Shown here piece after piece: positions 8,034 through 16,969 of a stretch of DNA of 64,000 nucleotides; position 1 is the first letter of the stretch, and each line of letters begins with the position of its first letter. A model generated the notes under the pieces. The model did no database searches and was not told the DNA's origin. It worked only from the letters and a program-made list of their open reading frames with translations. The translations under genes and the position numbers were made by a program. Location of the stretch: positions 434,001-498,000 of the forward strand of contig OY970283.1 in assembly GCA_963715995.1 (NCBI GenBank), read 5' to 3'. Origin of the DNA: DATBDN01 sp963715995 (GTDB taxonomy: Bacteria; Actinomycetota; Thermoleophilia; Solirubrobacterales; Thermoleophilaceae).

Positions 8034-8850
8034 GCACCAGGCCCTCGCCCTCGGTCACGTGGCCGATCCAGGTGACGTCGCCCGGCAGCTCGGCCGCCGG
8101 CGGCGCGGTGAAGAGCAGCTCGTAGTCCTCGCCGGCGCTCGCCGCCACGCGCGGATCGGAGACGCCCGGTGCCAGCGGCAGCCGCTCGAGCTCGATCGCG
8201 ATGGCGACGCCGCTGCGCTCGGCGATGTGCCGCGCGTCGGTGGCGATGCCGTCGCTCACGTCGATCATGGCCGTGACGCCTGCCTGCGCGAGCGCCGCCC
8301 CAACGTCCAGGCGCGGCGCCGGCAGGCGCGCGCGCTCGGAGCTCAGATCGGCTGCTCCGCCGAGCACGCCCGTCACGCCCACGCGGTCGCCTGGCCGCGC
8401 GCCGTCGCGGCCCACCACCGGGTCGCCGTCGGCCGCCCAGCCGACCACCGTCACGGCCAGAAACAACACCGGCGAGCTCGTAACGTCGCCGCCCGCGACG
8501 GTGACCCCGCTGCGGTCGGCGAGCGCCTCCATCGCCTCGGCCAGCTCGGCAAGCTGTGCGGGATCGGTGCCGGACGGCACTCCGAGCGCGACGTATGCCT
8601 CGCCCGGCCCGGCGCCCATCGCGGCAAGGTCGGACAGCGCCGTCGCGAGCGCCTTGTGGCCCACGTCGGCGTAGGAGTGCGTGGACAGGTCGAAGTGCAC
8701 CCCCTCGACCACGGAATCCACCGACACGATCGCGCGGTCGTCGGCGCGCACCACGGCGGCGTCGTCGCCCGAGCCGCGCTCGAGCCGGTCGCCGCGCTCG
8801 CCGAGGATGCGCTGGAACGTCCGGATCAGGTCCAGTTCGCTCACGCGCAC
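7987..8850 (-). CDS. thiL: Thiamine-monophosphate kinase
   Basis: 287 residues from GTG 8850 (a second GTG two codons later is possible). The N-terminus FQRILG, the nucleotide/Mg motif GSGDDAAVV, the segment SVDSVVEGVHFDL, then GHKALATALSDLAAMGA and VAGGDVTSS are classic for ThiL. The C-terminal ASAGEDYELLFT is also conserved. It phosphorylates thiamine monophosphate to the active cofactor thiamine diphosphate in the cytoplasm. It converges on and overlaps the sortase gene by 47 bases and lies 22 bases downstream of the mannosyltransferase gene on the same strand. Confidence 0.96.
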   Translation of the reverse strand: MRVSELDLIRTFQRILGERGDRLERGSGDDAAVVRADDRAIVSVDSVVEGVHFDLSTHSYADVGHKALATALSDLAAMGAGPGEAYVALGVPSGTDPAQLAELAEAMEALADRSGVTVAGGDVTSSPVLFLAVTVVGWAADGDPVVGRDGARPGDRVGVTGVLGGAADLSSERARLPAPRLDVGAALAQAGVTAMIDVSDGIATDARHIAERSGVAIAIELERLPLAPGVSDPRVAASAGEDYELLFTAPPAAELPGDVTWIGHVTEGEGLVLTLAGSPLELSGYEH

Positions 8851-8872
8851 AGTGTCGCGCCCGAGCGGCGGC

Positions 8873-10093
8873 TCAGAGCGGCACGGCGATGGCGAGCATC
8901 CACGCGCTCAGAGTGAGCGTCGCGAGCTGTAGGCGCCGATCGCGTGAGAGGGCGGCGAACGGCAGCAGCCACAGCACGTACCAGGGCACGAGCCACGCGG
9001 ACGCGATCAGCAGCGCGAACGTGGCCCAGCCAACGGCGTCGAGCGGGTCGATCGTGCGCCGCCACACACGCCACAGCAGCCAGATGAAGACGGCCGCGAA
9101 CGCCGCTGCGCAGGCGCCGCGCACCAGGTCGCGCCCGCCCACCACCTGCGCGAGCTTGTAGGGAATGCTGAAGCGCGAGCTGCGGTCCTGGTTCGAGCTG
9201 ATGAGCGTGAACGCGTCGAGCGCATGCGTTCCGAACGCAGCGATGCCGAGCAGCGCCAGCGCCGCCACAACGCCCGCAGCCGCGCCGATCGCGCGCAACA
9301 CGCGGCGCGGATCGGCCAGCGCCAGGAACGGCACGACGATGGCGGCAGAGGCCTTGATGCCGATCGCGGCCGTGCTCCCCGCGACACCGGCGACGCCGCG
9401 GCCCGCCACCCAGGCGAGCACTCCCGCCATCACCACGAGCAGCGTCAGCGCCTCGTTGTGCGCGCCGCCGACCACGTGCACCAGCACGAGCGGGTTGAGC
9501 CCCACCGCCAGCGCCGCGCTGCGCGCGTCGCGCCCGAGCCGCTCCGCGATCCGCCAGACCAGCGCGACCACGCCGAGCGACGCCAGCGCCGCGGTCAGCT
9601 TGAGGATCCAGAAGGCCGCGGGCACGCCGAGCGGTGACAGCGGATAGGTCAGGAGCGTGAACAGCGGCCCGTAGGCGGAGACGGCGTGGATCGAGCCCGC
9701 GTGCGTGAAGCCGGTGTCGTGTGGGATGTCGACCGGCGCGTGCGTGTACGGGTTCAGATGGTGCGCCACGCCAAGGCGCGCGTAGGCGATGTAGGAGAAG
9801 ACGTCCTGCGAGAGCAGCGGCGGCGCGAGCAGGAACACGGCATGGAGCCCCACGACCGCCCCGATCGCGACGCGCGCCGGCAGCGCAGCGGCGCCGCGGA
9901 CCACGACCGCGTAGAGCAGCAGCGCCACCCACAGCGCCGCGTAGAACAGCGGTCCGGCCAGGCGCCCGCTGGCCGCGTGAAGGCCGGCGAAGCGCAGCGG
10001 GCCGAGCAGCCAGTGCGGCGAGCCGCCCGCTGTCGCGAGGACGATCTTCGAGCCCGGCGCGGCCGGCAGCGCCGCCATCAGCGCGTAGAGCAC
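8873..10093 (-). CDS. MptB/DUF2029-type polyprenol-phosphate mannosyltransferase
   Basis: 406 residues from a GTG start (an ATG lies five codons later), with about ten hydrophobic helices. The first loop contains LLSQDVFSYIAYARLG and LNPYTHAPVD, the pattern seen in actinobacterial alpha-1,6-mannosyltransferases of the MptA/MptB group and other GT-C glycosyltransferases; SAYGPLFTLLTYPL follows. These enzymes move mannose from polyprenyl-phosphate onto a glycolipid or glycan on the outer side of the membrane. It lies between PBP1A and thiL on the same strand. The acceptor cannot be predicted. Confidence 0.75.
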   Translation of the reverse strand: MLYALMAALPAAPGSKIVLATAGGSPHWLLGPLRFAGLHAASGRLAGPLFYAALWVALLLYAVVVRGAAALPARVAIGAVVGLHAVFLLAPPLLSQDVFSYIAYARLGVAHHLNPYTHAPVDIPHDTGFTHAGSIHAVSAYGPLFTLLTYPLSPLGVPAAFWILKLTAALASLGVVALVWRIAERLGRDARSAALAVGLNPLVLVHVVGGAHNEALTLLVVMAGVLAWVAGRGVAGVAGSTAAIGIKASAAIVVPFLALADPRRVLRAIGAAAGVVAALALLGIAAFGTHALDAFTLISSNQDRSSRFSIPYKLAQVVGGRDLVRGACAAAFAAVFIWLLWRVWRRTIDPLDAVGWATFALLIASAWLVPWYVLWLLPFAALSRDRRLQLATLTLSAWMLAIAVPL

Positions 10094-10131
10094 GCAGAGC
10101 GCGCCCAGCGCCGCGGTTGCAGCCCGGCGGC

Positions 10132-12342
10132 TCAGCCCTGGCCGGTCGGCGGCGCGGCGCCTCCGCCGTTGGTCCCGGTCGGCGCGGTCCCGTTGCCTGG
10201 CGTCGGCTGCGGCGCCGGCGTGGGCGTCGGCGTGGTTTTCGTGTTCGGCGCCTGCTGCGGCGGCGACTCGTACAGGCGCGGGTCGTACGAGTCGTTCTTC
10301 TTCTTGTCCTTCTTCTTCTTGTCGGCCGGGTCGGTCGTCTGGGTGCCGCCGTTCTGGAGGTAGGGCGAGTACGGGGCCGTCGGGTCGGTCGGGCCGCCGC
10401 TCTTCGAGTACTTGCCGTAGAACGGCGCGGACTGGAACGGCGTCGTCGGCGGCGGGAAGTCGTCGCAGTAGTTGCCGTGGGCGACGGTCATGAAGTTGTG
10501 CCAGATCTGCGACGGGAAGGTCGCGCCTGCGACCTCGATCCCGTGGACGCTGCGCATCTGCACGAGCGCGTTCGGGTAGCCGACCCAGACGGCGGCGGAC
10601 AGGCGCGGCTCGAAGCCGACGAACCAGGCGTCGGTGAAGTTGTCGGTCGTCCCCGTCTTGCCGCCCGCCGGGCAGCCGTAGTTGGCGGCGGTGCCCGTGC
10701 CCTCCTGGACGTTCTCCTTGAGCACCTTCGTGACCTCGGCGGCCTGGCCGTCGGTCATCACCCGGTTGCCCTTGACGTCGCCCGGGTTGTCCGCCTTGCC
10801 GTCGGGGAACTCGACCTTGGTGATGGCGGTCGGCGAGTGGTGGACCCCGCCGGACGCGAGCGTGGCGTAGGCGTCAGCCATCTCCAGCGGCGAGACCCCC
10901 AGGCGCAGGCCGCCGAGGCCCTCGGCGGGAAGGCCGTCGAGCGTGGTGGTCACGCCCATCATGTGCGCGGTCTTCGCGACCTCCTTCGGGCCGAGGTCGA
11001 GGTCGAGCTGCGCGTAGACGGTGTTGTCCGAGCGCAGCGTGGCGCGTGTGAGGCTGATGCGCCCGGCGTAGTCGCCGCCGTAGGTTTTCACCTTCCAGGT
11101 CTGCCCGCCGGGCAGCGGCAGCGCCAGCGGCTTCGACTCGTAGCTGACGGCGTCGGGGTCGACGCCCTTCAGCACAGCGGTCGTGAGCACGAACGTCTTG
11201 AAGGTGGACCCGGGCTGGCGGTGCCCCTGTGCCGCCAGGTTGAAGTTGCGGTGCTTGTAGCTGCCGCTGGAGGCCATCGCGCGGATGTAGCCGTTGCGCG
11301 GGTCGATCGCGACGACCGCGGAGGACGGGTCGTTGGGCTGGTTCAGCACGCCGGCGATCGACTCGCGCGCGGTCTGCTGGAGCTTCGGGTCGATCGTCGT
11401 ATAGACCTTCAGCCCGCCCTTGCGGTAGGTGTTCAAGCCGTACTTCTCGATCAGGATCTCGGAGACGTAGTCGAAGAAGTAAGGCTCCGAGCGCCGGAAG
11501 TACTTGTTGCCCGCGCGCAGCGACAGCGGCTGGTTGGCGGCGTTCTGCGCATCGGCCTGCGAGATGTAGTGCTGCTTGACCATCGCCCGCAGCACCTCGT
11601 TGCGCCGCGAGAGCGCGGCCGAGGGATTCTTGAACGGGTTGTAGTCCGACGGCGCCTGCGGCAGGCCCGCCAGCAGCGCGGCCTGGTCCAGCGTCAGGTC
11701 CTTCGCGTGCTTGGAGAAGAAGATCTCGGACGCCGCTTCGATCCCCACCGCGGTCTCGCCGTTGACCGTGCCGTAGGGGACGTTGTTCAGGTACGAGCTC
11801 AGGATCCAGTGCTTGGGATGCTCGTCCTCGAGCTCCGACGCGAGCTTCGCCTCGCGCACCTTGCGCTTGAAGTTGCGCGTCGGGTCCTTGATGTAGAGCG
11901 CGCGCACGAGCTGCTGGGTGATCGTCGAACCGCCCTGGAGCGTCTTGTGGTTCTCGAGGTTCTTCACCGCCGCGCGGACGATGCCCTCGTAGTCGACCCC
12001 GTGGTGCTTGTAGAAGCGCGAGTCCTCGATCGAGACGGTCGCGTTGCGGACATCCTGCGGCATCGCGTCCTCGACGATCGGCTGGCGGACGATCGACGAG
12101 CGCACGTAGCCGAGCAGCCGGCCGTTCGCCGCGTAGACGGCCGAGGTCGCGCCCTTGTCGATCGGCTTCAGCTCGTCGAGGCTCGGCGTGGTGGCGGCGA
12201 TCGAGACCACGTAGCCCAGCACCGAGGCGGCGCCGATCCCTGCCAGCGCCAGCAACACCCCGAGCGCGATCAAAACGGTGTTCCGCTTCGTCTTGCCACC
12301 GCGCGAATGGCGGCGGCGCTGCTTTCGCTGGTAGTGGGTCAT
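10132..12342 (-). CDS. Class A penicillin-binding protein (transglycosylase/transpeptidase)
   Basis: 736 residues if started at ATG 12342; an upstream start at 12423 would run into the mscS gene and was not chosen. After a basic tail and one membrane helix (about 25-48) comes the GT51 domain with VSIEDSRFYKHHGVDYEG and LQGGSTITQQLVR. The transpeptidase domain has the three active-site motifs SxxK (GSTFKTF), SxN (RSDNTVY) and KTG (GGKTGTTDNF). The last 100 residues are rich in Pro, Thr, Lys and Gly and probably extend through the wall. It polymerises and cross-links peptidoglycan. Confidence 0.95.
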   Translation of the reverse strand: MTHYQRKQRRRHSRGGKTKRNTVLIALGVLLALAGIGAASVLGYVVSIAATTPSLDELKPIDKGATSAVYAANGRLLGYVRSSIVRQPIVEDAMPQDVRNATVSIEDSRFYKHHGVDYEGIVRAAVKNLENHKTLQGGSTITQQLVRALYIKDPTRNFKRKVREAKLASELEDEHPKHWILSSYLNNVPYGTVNGETAVGIEAASEIFFSKHAKDLTLDQAALLAGLPQAPSDYNPFKNPSAALSRRNEVLRAMVKQHYISQADAQNAANQPLSLRAGNKYFRRSEPYFFDYVSEILIEKYGLNTYRKGGLKVYTTIDPKLQQTARESIAGVLNQPNDPSSAVVAIDPRNGYIRAMASSGSYKHRNFNLAAQGHRQPGSTFKTFVLTTAVLKGVDPDAVSYESKPLALPLPGGQTWKVKTYGGDYAGRISLTRATLRSDNTVYAQLDLDLGPKEVAKTAHMMGVTTTLDGLPAEGLGGLRLGVSPLEMADAYATLASGGVHHSPTAITKVEFPDGKADNPGDVKGNRVMTDGQAAEVTKVLKENVQEGTGTAANYGCPAGGKTGTTDNFTDAWFVGFEPRLSAAVWVGYPNALVQMRSVHGIEVAGATFPSQIWHNFMTVAHGNYCDDFPPPTTPFQSAPFYGKYSKSGGPTDPTAPYSPYLQNGGTQTTDPADKKKKDKKKNDSYDPRLYESPPQQAPNTKTTPTPTPAPQPTPGNGTAPTGTNGGGAAPPTGQG

Positions 12343-12355
12343 CGGCGGGCTCGGC

Positions 12356-13141
12356 CTAGCCGAGGATATTTGCCCGTCTGAGGCGTTCCACACACGCGGC
12401 CCGAATCCTCGCCGCGACCTCACGCCGTTCGTGGGGATGCGCGGCGTGCGTGCGGACCACTATCGAGTACCCGTCTTTCTCGACGGCGGCGAGCTCGACC
12501 TGGCCCAGATCGGCGAGTACCTCCAGCGCGCGCTCGGAATCGGCCTCCAGCGGCAGGCCGATCGTCACGGCCACCTCCACGCGCGGATCCATGATCGTGA
12601 AGTTCTCGATCGTCGAGGACGCCAGGCGCTCGTTCGGCACGATGATGCGGCGGTTGTCGTCGGCGCGCAGGTAGGTGTAGGTCAGGCGCACGTCCTCGAC
12701 GACCCCGACCTGGCCCTCGAACTGCACGAGGTCCCCGATGCGGATCGGCTGCGTGATCGCCAGCAGCACTCCCGCCACGGCGTTGGCGAGTGTCTGGCGC
12801 GCGGCGAAGCCCACCACCAGGCCGAGCACGGCGGACGACGCAAGCACGCCGGCCGCTGCGCGCTTCACGGCGGCGAACTGCACCAGGCCGAGAGCGATGC
12901 CGATCACGAGGATGCCCACGAACACGAGCCGGCGCAGCAGCCGCAGGCGCGTGTCGGTCACGGCAGAGAAGCCGCCGTCGGATCCGCGCACCATCCCGGC
13001 GAGCTTGAGCCCGCGCCGCACGAGCGCGCGGTCGACCACCAGCGCGAGGGCGATCGCGATCAGGATCGTGGAGACCGCCGTGAGCTCGTTGCGGTGGTTC
13101 TCCCAGAACCCTGCCGCGACGGGAACAATTGCCGCTGGCAT
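12356..13141 (-). CDS. Small-conductance mechanosensitive channel (MscS family)
   Basis: 261 residues from ATG 13141. Three hydrophobic segments (about 18-38, 65-85, 90-112) are followed by the pore-lining helix rich in Gly and Ala (SSAVLGLVVGFAARQTLANAVAGVLL split across it) and the beta domain with IRIGDLVQFEGQVGVVEDV, TYLRADDNRRIIVPN and SSTIENFT. These are hallmark MscS elements. The channel opens under membrane tension to release solutes in osmotic shock. Its ATG overlaps the ATG of the divergent HAD gene in the sequence CATG, so its promoter must lie inside the HAD coding region. Confidence 0.92.
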   Translation of the reverse strand: MPAAIVPVAAGFWENHRNELTAVSTILIAIALALVVDRALVRRGLKLAGMVRGSDGGFSAVTDTRLRLLRRLVFVGILVIGIALGLVQFAAVKRAAAGVLASSAVLGLVVGFAARQTLANAVAGVLLAITQPIRIGDLVQFEGQVGVVEDVRLTYTYLRADDNRRIIVPNERLASSTIENFTIMDPRVEVAVTIGLPLEADSERALEVLADLGQVELAAVEKDGYSIVVRTHAAHPHERREVAARIRAACVERLRRANILG

Positions 13142-13964
13142 GGCGGGCGAGACTACGGAGCTGAAGGCTGTTCTGCTGGATGGCATGGGCACGCTGGTGT
13201 GGCTCGAGCCGGTTGCGCCGCGGCTGGCGCGGGAGCTCGGAATCGACGAACAGACCGCCGCGCGGGCGTTCGCGGCGGAGGTCGCGTACTACCTGGAACA
13301 CCAGCTCGACGGATCCGATACAGAACGGCTGGCCGACCTCCGCCGCCGCTGCGCGGGCGTTCTTGCCGCCGAGGCAGGCGTGGATGAGGCGCCGGCGCTG
13401 GCCGCACTGCTCGCCTCTCTGTGCTTCCAGGCGTTCAGCGATGCAGCCGCCGCGCTCGCCGAGCTGCGCGCTCGCGGGCTGCGCCTGGTGGTCGTCTCGA
13501 ACTGGGACTGCTCGCTCGGCGAGGTGCTCGAACGGGTCGGGCTGCGCGAGCTCGTGGACGCGGTCGTGACCTCGGCCGAGGTGGGGGCGGCCAAGCCACA
13601 GCGCGCGATCTTCGATGCAGCATTGAGCGCGGCCGGCTGCGCGGCGGATGCGGCACTGCACGTCGGCGATTCCCGCAGTGCGGACGTGGACGGCGCCCGT
13701 GCGGCGGGCATCCGCGCGCTCCTGATCGATCGCGGCTCGGGCTCCGGCGACATCGCCTCACTGGCGCAGCTGCCGGCGCTCCTGAAGCTGACGCGATGCC
13801 GCAGCCGGAAGAGACGCGGCCGGCGTGGCCACCCTGGTACGGCTTCACGGCGCTCGGGATCGCCGTCGTGGCGATCCTGTTCGTGTCGATCGTGCTCGTC
13901 GCCTCGCTCGAGGGAGCGGGGGTCGGCGTGGGCGCTCACTCGCCGGGCGTCAACCTGCCGCTGA
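13140..13964 (+). CDS. HAD-superfamily hydrolase, 3' end uncertain
   Basis: 274 residues as read; the real protein probably ends near residue 215 (about 13785). Motif I is LLDGMGTLV: the nucleophile Asp is present, but the usual second Asp is Met, as in haloacid-dehalogenase-type members that lack it. Motif II is VVSNWD, the motif III Lys is in GAAKPQ, and motif IV is HVGDSRSADVDGAR. After LAQLPALLK the frame runs for 55 Arg/Ser-rich residues through the start of the next gene; dropping one C near 13781 would create a stop (CTC TGA) just before that gene. Substrate unknown. Confidence 0.75.
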   Translation: MAGETTELKAVLLDGMGTLVWLEPVAPRLARELGIDEQTAARAFAAEVAYYLEHQLDGSDTERLADLRRRCAGVLAAEAGVDEAPALAALLASLCFQAFSDAAAALAELRARGLRLVVVSNWDCSLGEVLERVGLRELVDAVVTSAEVGAAKPQRAIFDAALSAAGCAADAALHVGDSRSADVDGARAAGIRALLIDRGSGSGDIASLAQLPALLKLTRCRSRKRRGRRGHPGTASRRSGSPSWRSCSCRSCSSPRSRERGSAWALTRRASTCR

Positions 13965-14578
13965 CGATCGCGCAGGACCTCGCGCTGGTTGCCTCGGCGC
14001 TCTACCTCGCGGCAAAGGTGGCGCGGCCGCGTGCCGCGCAGTTCGGTCTGCGGGGAACGCGGCTCGGGACGGCGCTCAAGTGGATGGGCATCGCCGTCGC
14101 GCTCTACCTGGTCTGCCAGCTCGTCTACGTCGCGGCTTTCAACCCGCACGAGGATCAGACGACGCTGAAGGACCTCGGCGCGGGCAAGGGCCCCGTGACC
14201 GACTTCCTGATCGGCGTGCTCGTGGTCGGGGTGGCGCCGCCGATCGAGGAGTTCTTCTTCCGCGGCTTCCTCTACGGCGCGCTGCGCACGCGCTTCTCGT
14301 TCCTGGCGGCCGCGGTCATCGCCGGCCTGGCGTTCGGGGCGGTGCACGCGACCACCGGCCTCGAGGCGGTGCCGCCGCTCGCGGCGCTCGGGTTCGCGCT
14401 CTGCATGCTCTACGAGGCGACCGGCTCGATCGTGCCCGGCATCGTCCTTCACTCGCTCAACAACACGGTCGCGTTCGGCAGCGACAAGGCCGGCAGCTGG
14501 CCCGTGGCGGGCACCGTCGCCGTCCTCGTCATCCTCGCGTGTGTAACCCTGCCCAGGCGCTCGCGTAATCTGGGGTGA
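13796..14578 (+). CDS. CPBP-family intramembrane metalloprotease
   Basis: 260 residues from ATG 13796, with about seven hydrophobic segments. The CPBP/Abi (CAAX protease) motifs are present: EE-x3-R in PPIEEFFFRGFLYGAL, F-x3-H in FGAVHA, and the third-motif His in HSLNN. Such proteins cleave substrates inside the membrane; in bacteria some handle bacteriocin immunity or signalling, but the target here is unknown. Its stop codon overlaps the ATG of the L,D-transpeptidase gene (TGATG), so the two are probably translated together. Confidence 0.9.
   Translation: MPQPEETRPAWPPWYGFTALGIAVVAILFVSIVLVASLEGAGVGVGAHSPGVNLPLTIAQDLALVASALYLAAKVARPRAAQFGLRGTRLGTALKWMGIAVALYLVCQLVYVAAFNPHEDQTTLKDLGAGKGPVTDFLIGVLVVGVAPPIEEFFFRGFLYGALRTRFSFLAAAVIAGLAFGAVHATTGLEAVPPLAALGFALCMLYEATGSIVPGIVLHSLNNTVAFGSDKAGSWPVAGTVAVLVILACVTLPRRSRNLG
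14566..14571 (+). promoter_or_regulatory. Candidate leaderless -10 box of the L,D-transpeptidase gene
   Basis: TAATCT ends 6 bases before ATG 14578, inside the 3' end of the CPBP gene. Confidence 0.35.
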
Positions 14579-15576
14579 TGCGAAGGACGGCGCTTGCCCT
14601 CTCTCTCGGCGCCGTCTTGGCGCTCGGCTCGGCCGCGCCCGCGCTGGCCGACGGCGTTCCGGTGCCCGCGCCGCCCGCGCCGACACCGGCTCCGCCCGCG
14701 CCTGCACCGACGCCCGCGCCCGCGCCCAAGGCGGGGAAGCTCGAGCTTCAGGTGGTGGGCGGCATCCCGGCGCACGGCCGCACCTACGTCCTGGCAGGCG
14801 ACACGGTCACCGTCCTCGGGCGCGTGACCCCGTACGTCGCCGGCCAGAAGGTGCGCGTGCGCATCACGACCCCGCACCACCGCCCGGCGGTGGCGCGTGC
14901 GCGGATCGGGAAGGGCGGCGCGTTCCGCCTGCGCTTCCACACCCGCCGCGCGGTCACCTACGCCGTCTACGTGCGCCACGACCGCACCGCCCAGCAGCGC
15001 CTGTTCTCGGCCAAGCTGGCCACCGCCGCGATCTCACCCGGCGGCCGCATGGCGGTGATCCTGCTCAAGCAGGGACTGCGCGCGCTCGGCTACCCGGCGG
15101 GCAACGGCCCGGCCGTCACGAGCAAGCTCGGCCGCGAGCTTCTGGCCTATCGCAAGGTCAACGACATGGCCCGCACCTACGATGCGAGCCACTCGATCTA
15201 CGAGCGCGTCTTCGCCGGCATCGGCGCATACAAGCTGCGCTACCCGAAGGCGGGCAAGCACGTCGAGGCCAGCCTCTCGCGCCAGGTCGTGGTGCTGGCC
15301 GACGGCGGCAAGCCGGTGGCCACCTACCCGACCTCGTCGGGCAAGCCGTCCACACCGACCGTGCTCGGCCACTACCACTTCTACCTGAAGTCGCCGGGCA
15401 CGAACGCGAAGGGCATGTTCATGTCGAACTACTTCATCCGCGGCTACGCGATCCACGGCTACCCCGACGTGCCGACCTACAACGCGAGCCACGGCTGCCT
15501 GCGAATCCCGAACGCCGACGCGGTGTCGGTCTTCAACCAGATCGACCTCGGCGAGTCGATCTGGGTCTACTACTAG
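14578..15576 (+). CDS. Secreted L,D-transpeptidase (YkuD)
   Basis: 332 residues. A signal peptide ending near ALADG (about 22) is followed by a Pro/Ala-rich linker (about 25-50), a beta-rich region to about 130, a peptidoglycan-binding-like helical segment, and the YkuD domain at the C-terminus. The catalytic signature is complete: IHGYPD, then NASHGCLRIPN with the active Cys. L,D-transpeptidases make 3-3 cross-links in peptidoglycan or attach proteins to it. It groups with PBP1A, MscS and the CPBP protease as an envelope gene cluster. Confidence 0.93.
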   Translation: MRRTALALSLGAVLALGSAAPALADGVPVPAPPAPTPAPPAPAPTPAPAPKAGKLELQVVGGIPAHGRTYVLAGDTVTVLGRVTPYVAGQKVRVRITTPHHRPAVARARIGKGGAFRLRFHTRRAVTYAVYVRHDRTAQQRLFSAKLATAAISPGGRMAVILLKQGLRALGYPAGNGPAVTSKLGRELLAYRKVNDMARTYDASHSIYERVFAGIGAYKLRYPKAGKHVEASLSRQVVVLADGGKPVATYPTSSGKPSTPTVLGHYHFYLKSPGTNAKGMFMSNYFIRGYAIHGYPDVPTYNASHGCLRIPNADAVSVFNQIDLGESIWVYY

Positions 15577-15577
15577 G

Positions 15578-15967
15578 TCAGTAGCGCTTCAAGCCGAGCG
15601 AGCGCGCCAGATACAGGCCGCCGAGCCCGTAGATCAAGAGCGCCAGCGCCAGCGGGATCAGGCGCCGGATCCAGATGCTCTTCGAGTTCGAGATGCCCGT
15701 GAACGGCGAGGCCAGCACGTCGTCGACGTCATCGACGAACTCGTGGATCGAGTCGTCCTGCTGCTCGCGCAGCTTCTCGACCGCCTTCGACGGGTTCGGC
15801 AGCTTCGTGACCGACTCGGCCTTGATGCGGCCGTTCGGCCCGCCGGTGATCTCGTTGGTCTGGTTCTTCGACGCGTCGCTTGTCTGGTTGACGAGGAAGT
15901 AGAGGAAGCTGAGCGTGACGAACGCGCAGGCGATGAGCGCGGCCCAGCGGACGATGGCGCCAATCAC
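15578..15967 (-). CDS. Small membrane protein with two helices, unknown function
   Basis: 129 residues. One transmembrane helix lies at about 7-25 and a second at about 103-122, leaving a charged loop of about 75 residues in between (KAVEKLREQQDDSIHEFVDD is part of it). I do not recognise a family. It is tail-to-tail with the L,D-transpeptidase gene and its start overlaps the patatin stop by 4 bases, so it is probably co-translated with patatin. Confidence 0.75.
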   Translation of the reverse strand: MIGAIVRWAALIACAFVTLSFLYFLVNQTSDASKNQTNEITGGPNGRIKAESVTKLPNPSKAVEKLREQQDDSIHEFVDDVDDVLASPFTGISNSKSIWIRRLIPLALALLIYGLGGLYLARSLGLKRY

Positions 15968-16944
15968 GACCCGGCCGCCTTCCGGCGCGGTGCGCGGCGT
16001 GCGGGCGCGCGGGTGAATGGAGTCAGTGCGTCACGAGTTGCGCGATAGCCGGCCAGCATCCGATCGGGCCACCTTCTGCGGTCGATGAAGAGGTCGTAGA
16101 AATCCATTCCCGAGCTCAGCGAGTCTTCGAACGGCTCGATGGGAGTGAGCCTATCGTCACCACGGACGGCTCCGCGTGGATTCGTGTCGAGCGTGAACAC
16201 GTGATCGAGCTGCTCGATCATCAGCCGCGTCGCGGGCCGTGGCTCCGCCATGCCCCCGTCGATGTAGAGGCTTCCCTCGACGCGCACCGCCTCGCCAGGG
16301 CGGGCCATCGCGATCCGCGCCAGCTCGCCCAGGCGAAGGTCCGGTGTGCGCTCGCTGCCGAAGGTCTCGACCCGCTTCCGGCTCACGTTGTAGACGAGCG
16401 TGCTCAGCGGGAACTCCGTCTCGCCCGCGGTCATGTGCCACAGGCGCCGGTCGAACAGGCTCTCGAGCGCACGTCCCTTCGCAATGCCGCTGAACCCGCG
16501 CGCGGCGGCGATCGCAGCCCGTGGCGCCCGCGCCCACTGGATGCCGAGGTAGTCCTCGGGGCGCCACGACAGCGAGAAGTCGGCCATCTCGCGCGCGGAC
16601 AGGCCGGCGGCCCACATCGACGCCCACAGCACGGAGCCCGAGCAGGCCATGACGAGCGACGGCTCGATCCGCGCTTCCTCGAAGGCCCGCGCGAGCCCGA
16701 TCAGCGCGACGGCGCGCCCACCGCCCGCACTGCCTGCGACTCCCACGCGCTGCCCTCGAAGCCCCAGCGCGGGGCGTGCTCGCGCCGCCGGGAACACCCG
16801 TCGCGGCGCCTGCGCGGGGCGGTCGACCAGCGGCAACGGCAGCAGCGTGCGCCGTGCGTTCAGGATGAAGCCTGGGTCACGGGCACGGCCGGCAAGCTCC
16901 GCAGCTGTCCGTGCCGCACTCCTGAGGCCGTCGAGGGCCGCCAT
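15964..16944 (-). CDS. Patatin-like phospholipase, atypical nucleophile motif
   Basis: 326 residues. The Gly-rich oxyanion segment reads VAGSAGGGRA, the nucleophile region reads MACSGSVLWA where most patatins have GxSxG, and the catalytic Asp is in YIDGGMAEP. The Ser and Asp of the dyad are therefore present, but both Gly of GxSxG are replaced (Ala and Ser). If active it would be a lipid acyl hydrolase in the cytoplasm. No signal peptide is seen. Head-to-head with pyrE (25-base gap) and coupled to the small membrane protein downstream. Confidence 0.75.
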   Translation of the reverse strand: MAALDGLRSAARTAAELAGRARDPGFILNARRTLLPLPLVDRPAQAPRRVFPAARARPALGLRGQRVGVAGSAGGGRAVALIGLARAFEEARIEPSLVMACSGSVLWASMWAAGLSAREMADFSLSWRPEDYLGIQWARAPRAAIAAARGFSGIAKGRALESLFDRRLWHMTAGETEFPLSTLVYNVSRKRVETFGSERTPDLRLGELARIAMARPGEAVRVEGSLYIDGGMAEPRPATRLMIEQLDHVFTLDTNPRGAVRGDDRLTPIEPFEDSLSSGMDFYDLFIDRRRWPDRMLAGYRATRDALTPFTRAPARRAPRRKAAGS

Positions 16945-16953
16945 CGCGCGCCG

Positions 16954-16959
16954 TAGGAT
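16954..16959 (+). promoter_or_regulatory. Candidate leaderless -10 box of pyrE
   Basis: TAGGAT ends 10 bases before the TTG start at 16970, within the 25-base divergent gap. Confidence 0.4.
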
Positions 16960-16969
16960 AAGCGCCCGC

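Noticed and set aside
9721..12381. 886-residue plus-strand open frame
   Set aside because: It is the shadow of the PBP gene; its Arg/Val/Leu-rich composition is typical of antisense frames in GC-rich DNA.
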